A stretch of DNA of 64,000 nt from Uranotaenia lowii (GCF_029784155.1 NC_073693.1:310845304-310909303); one strand, 5' to 3'. Positions 10,792-21,980 are shown, counted from the stretch's first letter. Numbers and translations: made by a program. The notes: generated by a model not told the origin, from the sequence alone.

Positions 10792-11443
10792 TGTCACAAC
10801 CGTCCGGAGTGAAGCACCTTTCACTAATAGCCACCTTGCCACTTGACGTCAATCAGAATTTTGAATCACGAAATGTGATCAAAGTAACCGCAGGTCTTTA
10901 CTTACGAAAAATCATAAGCAGAGCAAGTGTGCGAGTGAATTGTGTGCCGAGGTAAAATTGTGAAACGTTTAAAGAAATATTGTAATCAAATCCTAATTTT
11001 CCTAATTTAGTGAGTTAGCTTAGTTAGCTTCAAGCAGTTGTGAGTGGTAGAAACATTTTTTTACCATAACTATTATATGTACTACCAATCAGGTAAATTC
11101 ATGCAATGGCATATAGATAAATTATAACCTAACCTAACATAACCTCCCCAGCTCACGTGCTGCGAAAGCATACAGCAGTACACGTGCTACCAAAGTTGCG
11201 AGCACAGATTAGGCAGAAGGAAACTAAACGTAAGTCACCCATTTTACTATACTAAATTATAAACAAAACGTATTTATCTAAATGAAATCCTAAACAATGT
11301 GGCAGTTAATGTAGGAGCTTTTCTCTGCACTTCTATCATTTAAGGAATTTATTAACGCCACCGAATAAAACAAGATATTGTCAAATAAAGGTCGTTTTAA
11401 CAAATCGGAAAATTCTATTCCTCTGTCTGTCGCTCACGCAACA
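10792..11443 (+). repeat. 3' LTR of Pao/BEL retrotransposon
   Basis: This 652-bp LTR appears identical to the left copy and is preceded by a polypurine tract. It is followed directly by the CTTAC target duplication at 11444-11448. Confidence 0.95.
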
Positions 11444-11590
11444 CTTACGCTCTCGGTAATTCATGCATTGCGGTTTATGATCCAGTTGCCAGGCGGCAAA
11501 GCACGGATGATGTCCCGCAGCACGGATTTCACTTTTGAGTTCGGATTTGGGTTTCGATGTTCTTTTTGGTACCAGGCGTAATTTGGCTTA
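11444..11590 (-). pseudogene. Right half of the LINE relic interrupted by Pao/BEL
   Basis: This piece matches several stretches of the LINE relic at 31800-32130: ATCCAGTTGCCAGGC against ATCCAATTGCCAGGC, an ACGGATTT-ACTTTTGAGTT block, and a TTGGTACCA-GGCGTAAT block. Internal deletions are evident relative to that copy. It continues the fragment left of the retrotransposon and has no coding capacity. Confidence 0.65.
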
Positions 11591-12628
11591 TTTCTTTCTG
11601 CTGGGAAGGTTCGAAGAAAACTAATCTATAGTAAGAAAAAAGGAAAAACAAGTTTTCTTATATTGAATTTATTATTATTTAATGTCTCTCAGAGGATATT
11701 ACAACTCTACAACTAGCAATATTCTAAGTTAATAATTTATTATATCACGGAGATACGTTCCGTTGTTTTTTTTCTGTTTTCTTTCATCTTTCGGTGTCGA
11801 TTCAAGTTACTGTGCATCTGACGCGTTCGCTTACACGTATGCATGTGTGAAACTGTTGGGTTCTATGCAAAGGTTATAGGAAAAAGTAAACAAAAAGCCC
11901 GGCAAATAATCTTATGATTTGGATTGCGTAATTTCGATAATCTCTGTAGTATGTGCGTAGCGCACAGCATTTTATAAAATCGATAATCTGAATCTAATTG
12001 TTTTCTTTTATTTTCGTTTGGCGAATAATTTTGATTTTTTTCCAATTTGTTTGATTTTTTTTTATTATTTCTGTATGTATTAGGTATAAAAAATATACTA
12101 AAAAAGATTTGGTTTTTTTAAAATCTTCGAAAAGTATTTGTTCACTCCGAGAAATGAAGACTGAAGGGTTTAGTTTTTTAAATAAATTCTAAAATGAACA
12201 AATTTTACAAAATTGCATAAGAAATCGCTTGGAGTTTTGAATTACTCGTTGCCAGGAAAACAAAAATTTGAGAAAATTATCGCCAAGTGTTAAGTAAGTT
12301 TCATCTGTGCGTATCTGTACTACATTTTGAGATAATGTATTTTTTCAGTTCTGCCCCACAATTCTCCTGCCTTGTTATTGGTGGAATATGTGTAGTACTT
12401 ACGTCGGGTGAGTCTTTTCTGAACTTCCGCAAATGGAGACTGTTAAGTGTGAATGCATGCAACTTTTTCTACCAGTTTCAATATAGGTCAGCATCTAGTT
12501 AATGTTTGTGATTATCGGATCGGTCCTCTCGTCCGTTCGGCCAGTCAGTGTTGTGTGCGTTCTCGCTACTTGATACAGCGCCTACGAGCTGCCCCGTAGC
12601 ACTCGTCATATCAGGGTGACCAGAAACG
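11591..12628. other. Intergenic, AT-rich, nothing recognised
   Basis: This is AT-rich sequence with homopolymer runs between the LINE relic and the 3' end of the dolichyldiphosphatase gene. The last 100 bases are less AT-rich. No coding exon or repeat structure was recognised. Confidence 0.45.
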
Positions 12629-13668
12629 TCACTGAGATTTCATGCTGACAAGCTTGCGGGACCTGGCCCGGGCTTCCTGGCGGGTAACGGTGTATTCGAA
12701 CCACAGAATGTTGGGAATCAGGGTGGTGTCCCGCAGCAGGAACAGTTCCGATATTCGCCACGATACCACCATCGGAAAGTATGGCGTCAGGTAGCAATGG
12801 GTGAGAATGAACCAAAGCGTTCCAACGATCATTCCAACCAGGGCTCCAACCAGAACCTGCTGCATGCTGTGATACTGCAGATAAATACGGCCGAAGCACA
12901 CTAGGAAGGTTCCGGCCCAGCAGACGGCCAGCACCAGCAATCGCACCAGTCGCTCGATGCGCGCATTATTATTATTCATATGATGCAGTCTAGGGAAATG
13001 CAAAGGATTTCTATCTTTAGATATATCCACATTTTTCTAAATAAAGTCTTGTTGACAAGGTCGAGGAATAATATCAATATTGTAAAGTGTATATTGTAAT
13101 TAGGTAATTAATTTAAAAAAAATATTACCAAGCCTGAGGCGCATAACAATACCTTATGAATATGAACAGCAGCACGTACTGCGCGAAAAAGCACATGAAC
13201 TGCGAATGACTGGATGGCATCCCATACTCGGTCCAGATCTGGGACCGCGTAACTGGCCGTGGTTCTTTGATGCAATGCTTCAGCACCGCGTTGACCGCTT
13301 CGTTGAAAAGCGTTCCGACAAAGAAAACAATCTAAAATGAAAACCGATTATAGATGCTACCCCAGCAATGCGGAACCGAATAGCTTACCGTGTGTAGATC
13401 CCTTCTGAACAGTATTAGCGCCACAAATCCAGCACCAATACCCAAGGGTGCCAAACTGATCCATGCCAACAATTTGCCCAACAAATCGCCTGAAAGTTAC
13501 CAGAAATAAGTCAGATGAAAATATTACATCCTTCGTTCAAGGACAAAACTCACCTTTGGGATATTCGACCAGTGTTAACGTAATCGGTTGCCATTCGGAG
13601 TAGTTATATTCCGGATAGACGGCCCCTGCCGCTGCTTGTTGCAGGACCGTCTCCGAATCCTGAGACAT
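12629..13668 (-). CDS. Dolpp1: Dolichyldiphosphatase 1 (DOLPP1-like PAP2 phosphatase), complete
   Basis: The enzyme hydrolyses dolichyl diphosphate to dolichyl phosphate in the ER, recycling the lipid carrier for N-glycosylation. Minus-strand exons are 13668-13554 (start ATG), 13489-13389, 13331-13153 and 12989-12629 (stop). They total 756 nt, or 251 residues, all with GT-AG junctions and consistent phase. PAP2-superfamily signatures are present: KEPRP, the PSSHSQF block (catalytic His) and GRIYLQYHSMQQ with the second catalytic His. The family-specific RDTTLIPNILWFEYTVTRQEAR tail region is present (core RDTTLIPNILWFEY). Hydrophobic segments fit a multi-pass ER membrane protein. Length is close to the 238 residues of the human protein. 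An A/T-rich TATAAAAA lies upstream on the minus strand at about 13732-13740. Confidence 0.95.
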
Positions 13669-13741
13669 TTTCAATCCACTATAATTTAAATATTAACACT
13701 TGGAGCCTCTATTTTTGTTTTGACATTTGCCTTTTTATAAG

Positions 13742-14041
13742 CTTTCTGCAGCAGCAGACGATGCGAGAGAATCCTTTTTTTTGTTGGATTCGCAAGGAAG
13801 GCATACGCAGAAGGGCAGGAGGACAACACAGTTCTTCCAACTGCTCCGAGTAGCTCCGAGTGAGCGATTTTATCCGAGTCCTGCGATGATTATGATGATG
13901 ATGACGACGGCGCGGAGATGTGTTGTCATTTTTTTCGGTTTTACAGGGTGGCTCGTATACATTAAGCTGAAGTAAAAATAGCTGGAACTATAGGAAAACT
14001 GCGTATACACGATATACTCGCTTCTGGAGGCGCAGCAAAAT
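13742..14041. other. Upstream region of the dolichyldiphosphatase gene
   Basis: About 300 bases upstream of the minus-strand gene, with a short GAT/GAC-rich microsatellite near 13886-13915. No further gene was seen. It ends at the AAAT target duplication of the next element. Confidence 0.4.
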
Positions 14042-15198
14042 CTCGCGTGAGCTTTCATTACGTCGAATGAAACAAAATTTGAAAAACTGAGATATTCACT
14101 AAAAAAGCTTCATTATAACATTATCTACCTATATGATTGATGAAACAATTAATTTAATCCCTTTTAATGCATAAAATTTAAGACTTTCAAAATGACGAAT
14201 GAAACAAAACCGTGCTTGCCCATTTCAATGTTGCTTACGTCCCTTCTTCTAAACGGCGAATGTGCAGAGGAAGAAAAACCTAGCACATTCGCTATGGATT
14301 CTATGAGCAAACAGTGTATACAGGTAGAGGTAATCAGAGTATCAACCTGGCAATATTATTTCAGATTCTTGTTTTCAGGTGTTCTTAAATCGATACTCAA
14401 GGCTTTCGAACGCTGTACAATAATGCAGCAAGGAAAAGAAACCGAACAGCAGCAAACCTAACAACTAACAGCAGCCTGCTGCTGTTAGTCACCCAATCAC
14501 CCGATTTACACTTTTATTACGCTTTCACTAATAAATTTACCGCACACTCGATAACTCACTAAGTTAACATTCACTATGCCAAAAAAAAATTTGAAAATTT
14601 ACCGGTAATTGCCTCAGAAACATTTGGGCGTAAGTGCAAGTTGAACGAATCAAAGGACGAATGAGACAAATTTCCCCTCCAGCTGATCGGCAACAGAAAG
14701 CTGATCAGCAGCAGCGAGTTGGTTTGATCGACGTCGCACCCGATTCACACATTTCATTATGCATTTACTCACCAATTTACCGCTACACCACTTATTAAAC
14801 AGCCACTACGCCGAGAAAATTGAAAATTTTCCATAGTATTTTCATCAGATACATTTGGGCGTATGTGCAAGTTGAACGAATCAAAGGACGAAAGAAAAGA
14901 GACGAATGAAACAAATTTCCCCTCCAAACGACGAATGTGTTCAGACGTATGAACGATTTATGTTTGAATATGTCGTATGTTCCTATTATGATTAAAAAAT
15001 AGCTCTAAAAATTGCAAAAAATTAAATTCATAATGTGGAATATCTGACACAATTAGTTTCCATGAATGTTGCGTATTTTTTGAAGGGTTATCGGCGAAGA
15101 AATAAAAATAGGATTTGAAAAACACTCTTCAAATTTCAGAAGCGTTTTTCTCGGTTCGGTGTTTCTGTTTCATTCGACGTAATGAAAGCTCACGCGAG
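14042..15198. mobile_element. TIR element (MITE-like) with 4-bp TSD AAAT, 1157 bp
   Basis: The termini are inverted repeats of about 33 bp beginning CTCGCGTGAGCTTTCATTAC. The flanking 4-mers are AAAT at 14038-14041 and AAAT at 15199-15202. The inside carries an imperfect tandem duplication of about 240 bp (about 14455-14690 and 14690-14935). No transposase is apparent. The 4-bp duplication matches the class of mosquito MITEs with 4-bp TSDs. Confidence 0.8.
14455..14935. repeat. Imperfect tandem duplication inside the AAAT element
   Basis: Two units of about 240 bp share ordered blocks: an AACAG/CAGCAG block, CACCCGATT, TTTACCGC, ACATTTGGGCGTA and GTGCAAGTTGAACG, then CAAATTTCCCCTCC. They are diverged, so the duplication is old. 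Confidence 0.6.
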
Positions 15199-15231
15199 AA
15201 ATAATCGATCAAATAGTTGTTTTTGACATTT

Positions 15232-18223
15232 CTAGCGTAACATTTCAAAAGGGCGAAACTGCCAAATGTAAACAAATCGAGTTAACGGTCATTCCGGATG
15301 TACGCGGTTGCACTTTACCTTATAAGCGCGGTTTCATCTTAAAATCGCTTAAAACTTTCAAAAACTTGATAAAATTTAATTGGGCGAAACTTCATGTTGA
15401 TGCATTTTCGTTGGAACGTGAAGTTACGCCTATTCAAAATGGGGTTAATTTTTCTATTCGTGTAGAGCCAATAGGCGTAACTGTGTTGAGCGTGTGTGAC
15501 AAAAGGGCCTAATTAGTTTTTGCGTGTAGGGCCAAAGGGCCTAACTTCAAAACCAAAACAAAAACGGCCGATCAATAGAGTTGTTTTTGACATTTCTCAC
15601 GCACATTAACTGGCATCCCACTGACGTGTATGGACGAGAACGGGACAATTAACCTCCAAAAATTCCAGAGCAAAAATCGAGCAGTCGGCCGACGAACACG
15701 TTCGTTTTATAGGTTAATATTCCCAAAATGAAAAAGTGTTAGAGCAAAGCCCTGAATTATGGCACGAATACTATTAGCGGCAAATAGGAGTAGGGTAAAT
15801 GTACCCGAACTTGGCCCCTAAGGCATGGTTGACTATATTTCCCATGATTGTAGTCTTCCTGTAATATGTACCTTCAAAAGTCCTTCGACAAATATGATTG
15901 CTTACTAGCCTGAAATGTAGTAAAAATATGTCCTTGCTTTAAAGCGGTGGATAATTTGATATAAACCTGATCAACAGCCCCCACGAATTCGTAGATAATA
16001 TCCTGGAAGGAAGCACAACAATGTTCTGTGTTGTTTTCAAAAAGTCGAAAGTACGAAATGTCAACCAATTTATAAAATTGATATTTGTGTGCTGAATTAT
16101 AATCTTACGTAAAAAAGTTTCATTTGTTTGTTTCAGTTTTTGGTGTGTTTAAAATTTCTATTATCAGAATGACAATCTAGAAAATAGGTTCCAAAATATT
16201 ACATTGGTTAACATAAATATGTTTATTAACCGAGCAAACAAATCGTTTGTCAAATTTTTTTAAATGAAATCATGATAGATCTGTTTCCATTGAAGTTAAC
16301 ATACGATAGTGAATGTTCATATTTTTTTATTCCACTCCCATAGAAGGAGGAGAGTCATTTTAAAAACCATTATGACCGAGGCAAGAAGCAAGCTAAAGCT
16401 AAAACTCAATTAAGCGAACGATTCTTTGAATCATACATATTTAAAATGTCGCCCTTAGGAATTTTCTAGCAACCGTTTGCGTACACCCGGATAGCAAAAC
16501 AAAACAAACTATCGCTCACTCCAGCCAGCCTGATAGAAATAGATTGCATCTCACTCGTTCGTTTGGGGACTATGGGCGATGGGCGCGCTCGCAACTCGGG
16601 TATACGATTTCTCGTGTGTTAGACAGAGAAAGCAATAGCCTCCACTCCAATTTCACTCCGATTAGCTGTCATTCTTATGGAAATCTGTGTAAGAGTAAAG
16701 AGCAAGCTTTATTCTTTTTAGCAGGCCCAATCCCAATAGCCAATGGAAGCGAACAACAAATTTACAAGCTGGGTGAAATTCAAGCTGCATCCCACTCGCA
16801 CTCATGCAAAATCATCATCCAAACTCGGCAGCGCTTCCTTCGCATATTCCTTTCCTACGGAAAACAAACGTCGTCACCTCATGCACAGTGATCCATAATA
16901 TAAAACAAACTTGGTCAAAACATTATTTTTGATTTCATATGAAATTGAAAACAATAAAATTTAGCTCTTTATAACATAATTTTTCAACATTGTAACCCAA
17001 CTACTTTTTTTTAATAAACATAATATTTAGAATGTCATAATTTGAACTTTGTAACCATTCCTTTCAAAGCGACACATAAACAGCAAATGTTCAGCTCCAG
17101 CACAAATAAAATGAAATCAAAATACGTTGGACCTTATTTCCATTTGTAGATTTCTTTTTTGGGTATGGATAAAGTTACTTCAACGTTGAGATCCAAGATA
17201 TCGATTCGGATCCGAATCCTGTGGATTTTGTGCTCAGAAGTTGATAATTTACCAAAAAAAAAGGCAGCTAAACTTTTAGTATTATAATTCCAACTAAGAT
17301 GCCAAATACGCTTGAGAGATAAATAAATTGATTATAGTCCAAAATACATTTATGGTATTTTTAAGTTATTTCAATTCAATCATTCTTTTTACTTTCGACC
17401 GGTTTTAAATTTCCAGACCACTGTGCACTAACGGCCGACGATTCGGCTGCCGGCTACCGGCTACCGTCTGCCTGCTGATTTCGTTCTCACACATACATAC
17501 AAACCTCAATTAGTGGAATTTCATGCCAAGATTAGGCGAAAAAATTTTTTATAATTTCTTCAATTTTAGATCAAATATGTACGTTGTTTGGAGTAGGTTA
17601 TAATTTTATATTTTTTGCCACGTTTTGCTGTGACCAACGGTATTTTTTAGTGATTTTTTCATAGGGAAGTGTGTTTTTTAAATCGATCCGAAGGTGGCAG
17701 ATGCACTAGCAAGGTAGGTTCATTTCAGATTTTTCCCGAAAATCGTAATTTTACTTCCAGTTCGTCATGTGAAAAAAAAATTATTACGCAGTTATTTGGA
17801 CTCAATTGCGAACAAATGCTATGCAGAATGTAGACAAATGCGATTTTCTTTTATGTTTGATTTATTTTATATTTTTAGGCACATGTTTGACATACAAATT
17901 ACCAAAATGCATTTTGGCATGCCAAGATAAGGAGCATGCCAAGTTAAGGCTCACCTACCCTATTGGGCGAAACTTGCGCAGGCGTAACTAGAATCGAAAA
18001 CAATAAAGGGCGAAACTCGAAAATCTCTGAAATTTAGTGGAAAAAGTTAAAGTTCTTGATAACCAACGAACAATAAGTGAATATAAAGCACATTTTTTGA
18101 TTTTGTTGTACAAAAAGTGTTCAATTTTGTAAATAGGATTTGATTAGATGTTCCGAAATTTCAAATGCGTTTTTCTCGATTCGAGCTAACTGCTAGTTTC
18201 GCCCTTATGAAATGTTACGCTAG
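15232..18223. mobile_element. Long TIR element with 4-bp TSD ATTT, 2992 bp, non-coding
   Basis: The termini are 29-bp inverted repeats starting CTAGCGTAACATTTCA, with one mismatch between ends. ATTT at 15228-15231 and 18224-18227 forms the duplication. The empty-site sequence (TTGACATTTCTCACGC) occurs intact at about 15590 inside the element, confirming the boundaries. No credible transposase frame is seen. Its end sequence (GGGCGAAACTGCC, then TAAACAAATC) resembles that of the element at 45335-46061. Confidence 0.8.
15583..15790. repeat. Dispersed repeat X, copy 1
   Basis: This contains the TTTTTGACATTTCTCACGCA block, a CATTAACCTCC-like block and an AATACTATTA-CGGCAAATAG block. The blocks recur in the same order at 18224-18860 and partly at 19050-19165. 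It is nested inside the 2992-bp ATTT element. Confidence 0.55.
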
Positions 18224-18860
18224 ATTTCTCACGCAAACTTACCGGAGTCCCACTCAATGTGGTGGAAAGAGTAAAAGTGTACCTCAAGGCGTGTAAAGCT
18301 TCAGGTGTGTTCTTATACGAATGCACGGAATCGTCCATCTTGTGACAGGCAATCGTAATCGTAGGCATGGTAGGCGAACAATTCGCTGTCAAAAAGCGCT
18401 CCGTCTCCACCCCCCACCAATGAGAAACTATTGGTACCCCTTGCCTACTTTTCCTCAATATGCATCCACCCGTAGCTGGAGGCACTCTGGTGTACCTCAT
18501 TGAGTCCCACTGCGCGTGTCCGAATGAGAACGGGAACATTAACCTCCAAAAATGGCAGTGCAAAAATCGGGCAGCCAGCTGCCAAACACGGCTGTTTTGA
18601 AGGTTAATTGTCCCAAAATTAAAAACTGTTACGGCGTGTTCGTAAATTGATTTTTTCTATCGAAGTGATTTTTTTTATCGATGCTGGCGTTCGTGAATTA
18701 CAAACAAACGTATGCAAAAGCATTGGGAAGTGATTTGACATATCTACTCATCGACTGATGCATCACCCAAAAAATCATTTTACGAACGCGCCGTTAGTGG
18801 AACGACCTGGGTTGTGACACGAATACTATTACCGCCAAATAGCACTATGGGGTTAATTTT
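18224..18860. repeat. Dispersed repeat X, copy 2 (interrupted by two elements)
   Basis: This shares ordered blocks with 15583-15790, including CATTAACCTCCAAAAAT and GTCCCAAAAT. It was hit by the ATTT element on its left side and by a TTA-duplicating MITE at 18632-18793. No gene was seen. Confidence 0.5.
18632..18793. mobile_element. Short MITE with 3-bp TSD TTA (PIF/Harbinger-like), copy 1
   Basis: This 162-bp element has inverted ends of CGGCGTGTTCGTAAA type. TTA flanks it at 18629-18631 and 18794-18796. The 3-bp TTA duplication fits PIF/Harbinger elements. A second copy lies at 20200-20360 in the opposite orientation. Confidence 0.75.
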
Positions 18861-20199
18861 TCTATATTGTTGTTTTTGACATGGTGACGACGCACATGGT
18901 CATTTTTGACAAGGGGCTGAAAGAGAAGGAAATTTCCGAACTGACATTTCAGTACCGCACTGACGTTTTGGTACCAAAATGCCATTGAAATCAAAGGGGA
19001 ACTGACGTTCTGGTTACAAAAAGTCGGTACGGTCTGTTTGTATGTGATTTGACAGTTGCTTCAGTCCTTTGATTTTTGAGGTTGATTGTCCTAAAACTGA
19101 AAAGTGTTGGTGAAACAACCAGCATAATACCACGAACACTACCAGCGGCAAATAGGACTATTCGTGGGCCAATACTCGCTAACTTTCAGCTACTCAGTTC
19201 AGAGTGGCGTCTACGCAGTTGTCGCCAAAACCGCACTTACTCAGGTCTGACTAAACGGCCTTTACTCAGATCTGACTAACTGCAGGCATTCCCTTTTCGC
19301 GACTTCTGAATCAGTGTTACTCAGAATGCGTGAATGATTTCGGAACGGTTTTTAACCGGATTTTTTATGCTGTAAAAGTAAAAACCTGTATAATTGTTGG
19401 AAAAAATGATGGACTTGTTGATTCAATAAATAACAAGTCGAAATATTGCACATAAATCTTTATTTAAAAAAATCGTTATGTCGAACCATTTGATTTTTCT
19501 GTATGTCCCCCGCTGGATTTCGTCTCCTGCGGGGACCAATGTATCTCAATTTCCTGTAAAATGATCAAAATTACGTTATTATAATTAGATTACCGTTGAA
19601 AATGTACATTTACCATCTAAATTTTTCAATTCTTTTTTGTGGAAAACAAACAAAGTCGTCTGCCTCACACAAACTGATCCAAATTTACTCATCCTTCAAG
19701 CACTCGAATTCGCTGAGTGCCAATTCTCGAGTCGTCTGAGTAGCCGTTTTCGCCCGAATAGAAAAACATTATGAAAACACCATGAATTTCATTTTCACTC
19801 TACCGAGGATTTTATGGTTGACACCATGAATATCACGGTACATGAAACCATATGATTTCACTGTCAAACTCATCGTTTTCAACCATGGTATTCATGGTTT
19901 TGGCCAAAATTACCATGAAAAAAGGGGGTTGTTAAGCAACTTAACAATGAAAAAATGAACTTTTTCCCATACATTTTAGAACGCAAAACTATGAATGTTA
20001 TGGTCATTTCAGCTTTCAGTTTTTCTCGAGGAAACTGTAAAATTCATCGTTTTTCATTGTATTTATATTGTTTAAACGATGATGAAAATCGCGATCAAAC
20101 GACGGCTGCGCCATACAAGAGGCGATGTCTGAGTAAAATTGAGTCGGGCTCTGAGTATTTCAAAATTAGAGAGTAGGTCTTAAAAAAATCCTTAAGTTA
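18861..20199. other. Repeat-derived intergenic DNA with CCATGAAT-type motif cluster
   Basis: A third partial repeat X lies at about 19050-19165. From about 19765 to 20060 a degenerate cluster of ACCATGAAT/TTCATGGT words on both strands suggests a decayed foldback element. No coding exon was recognised. Confidence 0.4.
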
Positions 20200-20360
20200 C
20201 GTCGTGTTCGTAAACAGATTTTTTGAGTGATGCATCGATTTTTTTGGTAGATGTCAAATCACCTTCCAATGCTTTTGCATACAGTTTGTTTAATTTACTA
20301 TAACGCTAGCATCGATAAAAAAATCACTTCGATAGAAAAAATCGATTTACGAACACGCCG
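20200..20360. mobile_element. Short MITE with 3-bp TSD TTA, copy 2 (inverted relative to copy 1)
   Basis: This 161-bp copy is flanked by TTA at 20197-20199 and 20361-20363. Read on the opposite strand it matches the element at 18632-18793, including the CGGCGTGTTCGTAAAT end and the CATTGGAAGGTGATTTGACAT core with minor changes. Confidence 0.75.
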
Positions 20361-20363
20361 TTA

Positions 20364-21760
20364 AAGTGAGTTCCTCCTCAATTGTTTTGCAACTATACAC
20401 TTAAATGGGGATTTAGATAACAATTTACGAAACCATCAAAAATCATGTTTCAAAAAGCTAACAATTTTTGATTTTTTTAAAATATCCATTAGATGCAATT
20501 TCTTTTGATGTACCCAAATTCAAGTTCCCAACAAACAGTGTATTGCTGATCCACTCTTTTTTTCTATTTCTGCGATAGCTGATTTGGGCTCCCGTAGGGT
20601 ACCACAGTAAAAAAAATTACAGTATTCAAGAAAAAAATGAGCATTGTTCTACATAAGGATTATTTATCGACTGAAATTAAATCGGATGAACAAGCGGAAA
20701 ACATTTAAAGATGATTTAATAAAAAGTTGTCAAACAAACATGTATACCAAATATTATTATCGGATTATCTATTGTTTATAAAACAAAAAATTGTGTTTGC
20801 CTTGAGCTTGGTCAATCAGCGGTCAAAATCACGGAGAAATGAATAAAAAAAAACTGTTTGCGATGGGGTCAATCAGCGGACAAATTCACGAAAAAAAAGA
20901 AAACGCTGTAGTTGTTTAAATAAGTTTAGAGTTCGACAACACGGTAGCGATCATCATTGAATGTTGGATTTCGTGCTATATTTTGCAGTCGGAGTTATCC
21001 GTATAAAGTTTAACTGAAAAGCGGTTAGCGTGTAGAAAACCGACAGATTATATACTGATTTGACAGATCGCACAAGTTTCGCAGTTATGAGTGCGCAGTC
21101 CAATTTTTTGCGATGCGAATGGTATTATTTCCTAGATCATTATCCGTACACAACTCCTTTTTTTAACCTCATATACGATTTGTTACATTTTAACGACAAC
21201 ATAATTGAATTTGACCAGCATATAAAGTATCAAAGACGCATTTATCGCATCAAAAATCTTCGTCATGCCAAATTCGTTAATTCTCAGGCTATGGAAAAAT
21301 GTGTTTTCAATAGTGTTCAATATTTTTTGTTTTGTCTGGGATTTTAACGCTCGTAATTAATTCAATCTCAATGAATACTAAGAATAATAATATTTCATTC
21401 CGATGACTTCATGTTTTGTCCTCTCTTGCAAAATAATGATTTGAAGATTGATTCAAGAATTTACTTCTTAACTTTTCAATGAAATTAGTGAGTAAGAGTG
21501 AATTTTTTAACTGTGTTTACTGCTCCGGCTAGCCTACCGCACGGAAGGCTACCGTCGCTCGATTAGAAATTTTCCCAGTAACCGCAATAAAATCGATCAA
21601 CGCGCCTCATCTTGATCGATTTTACCCGCTTGTTTATTTCACAGTTTTGACAGCTCGTCAGGTAAACAAAACAAAAAACTATCGCGTCGCGACGCAAATT
21701 TCAACCGCGCCGTAAAGTTGCCAGCCCTGGGACTTGACAGCGCCGTCCCGTTGACACATT
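20364..21760. other. AT-rich intergenic and upstream region of Tctp
   Basis: This is AT-rich with two TCAATCAGCGG words near 20813 and 20871. The last 250 bases before the Tctp start are more GC-rich, as expected for a promoter. No other gene was recognised. Confidence 0.4.
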
Positions 21761-21768
21761 CTTTTTCC
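21761..21768 (+). promoter_or_regulatory. Putative 5' TOP transcription start of Tctp
   Basis: CTTTTTCC lies 80 nt upstream of the Tctp start codon. A 5'-terminal oligopyrimidine tract starting at C is the hallmark of translation-factor and Tctp mRNAs regulated through mTORC1. The start site is inferred from sequence only. Confidence 0.55.
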
Positions 21769-21840
21769 GGCGAGATCCTCAGGTGGACGTGTCGTAGTTT
21801 TTTATCATTTTAGCCGTACCGTTTTCTCCATCTTCCCATA

Positions 21841-21868
21841 ATGAAAATCTGGAAGGATATCTTCACCG
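21841..21868 (+). CDS. Tctp: Tctp (translationally controlled tumor protein) exon 1, truncated by the gap
   Basis: Tctp is a small, abundant cytosolic protein involved in growth control and Rheb/TOR signalling. Exon 1 encodes MKIWKDIFT and ends one base into the next codon at a consensus donor (G|GTAAGT). This matches the insect Tctp start, where the next exon begins with the conserved acidic residues. The exon lies just after a TOP-like start. The assembly gap begins 112 nt after the donor. No exon 2 is seen between the gap and 31 kb, so the rest of the gene is probably inside the gap. The call rests on nine residues plus context. Confidence 0.75.
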
Positions 21869-21980
21869 GTAAGTGCGAGAGGTTGAGTCGGGGCGTTGGC
21901 TGCTGTTGGAGTTTTCCGGATCGGGGCCCGAGTACGCCCGGAATCGGCGATCGAAAATTTGTGTGTTCAGTGATGGTGAA

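Larger units (their letters stand above)
4061..11443 (+). mobile_element. Complete Pao/BEL LTR retrotransposon (7383 bp)
   Basis: The element has matching LTRs at 4061-4712 and 10792-11443, a 5-bp target duplication CTTAC, a purine-rich tract (GAGGGGGAG) directly before the right LTR, and a single long gag-pol frame at 4756-10776. It sits inside an older minus-strand LINE relic. All the structures expected of a mobile copy are present. A primer-binding site just after the left LTR could not be matched to a tRNA by eye. Confidence 0.95.

Noticed and set aside
10773..10955. Short frame spanning the end of pol and the right LTR
   Set aside because: It is mostly LTR sequence, repeated identically in the left LTR; no evidence of an accessory or envelope gene.
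4061..11443. Possible endogenous retrovirus with an envelope gene
   Set aside because: There is no frame between pol and the right LTR; the element is a retrotransposon without env.
12540..12560. TCAGTG initiator-like motif as a plus-strand promoter
   Set aside because: No TATA or DPE at the right spacing and no plus-strand gene follows.
14192..14461. 89-codon plus-strand frame near the dolichyldiphosphatase gene
   Set aside because: It lies wholly inside a TIR element, overlaps its tandem duplication, and shows no domain or conservation signal that can be read by eye.
16544..16891. 115-codon frame inside the 2992-bp TIR element
   Set aside because: No recognisable motif, no splice context, and it is not a transposase-like sequence.
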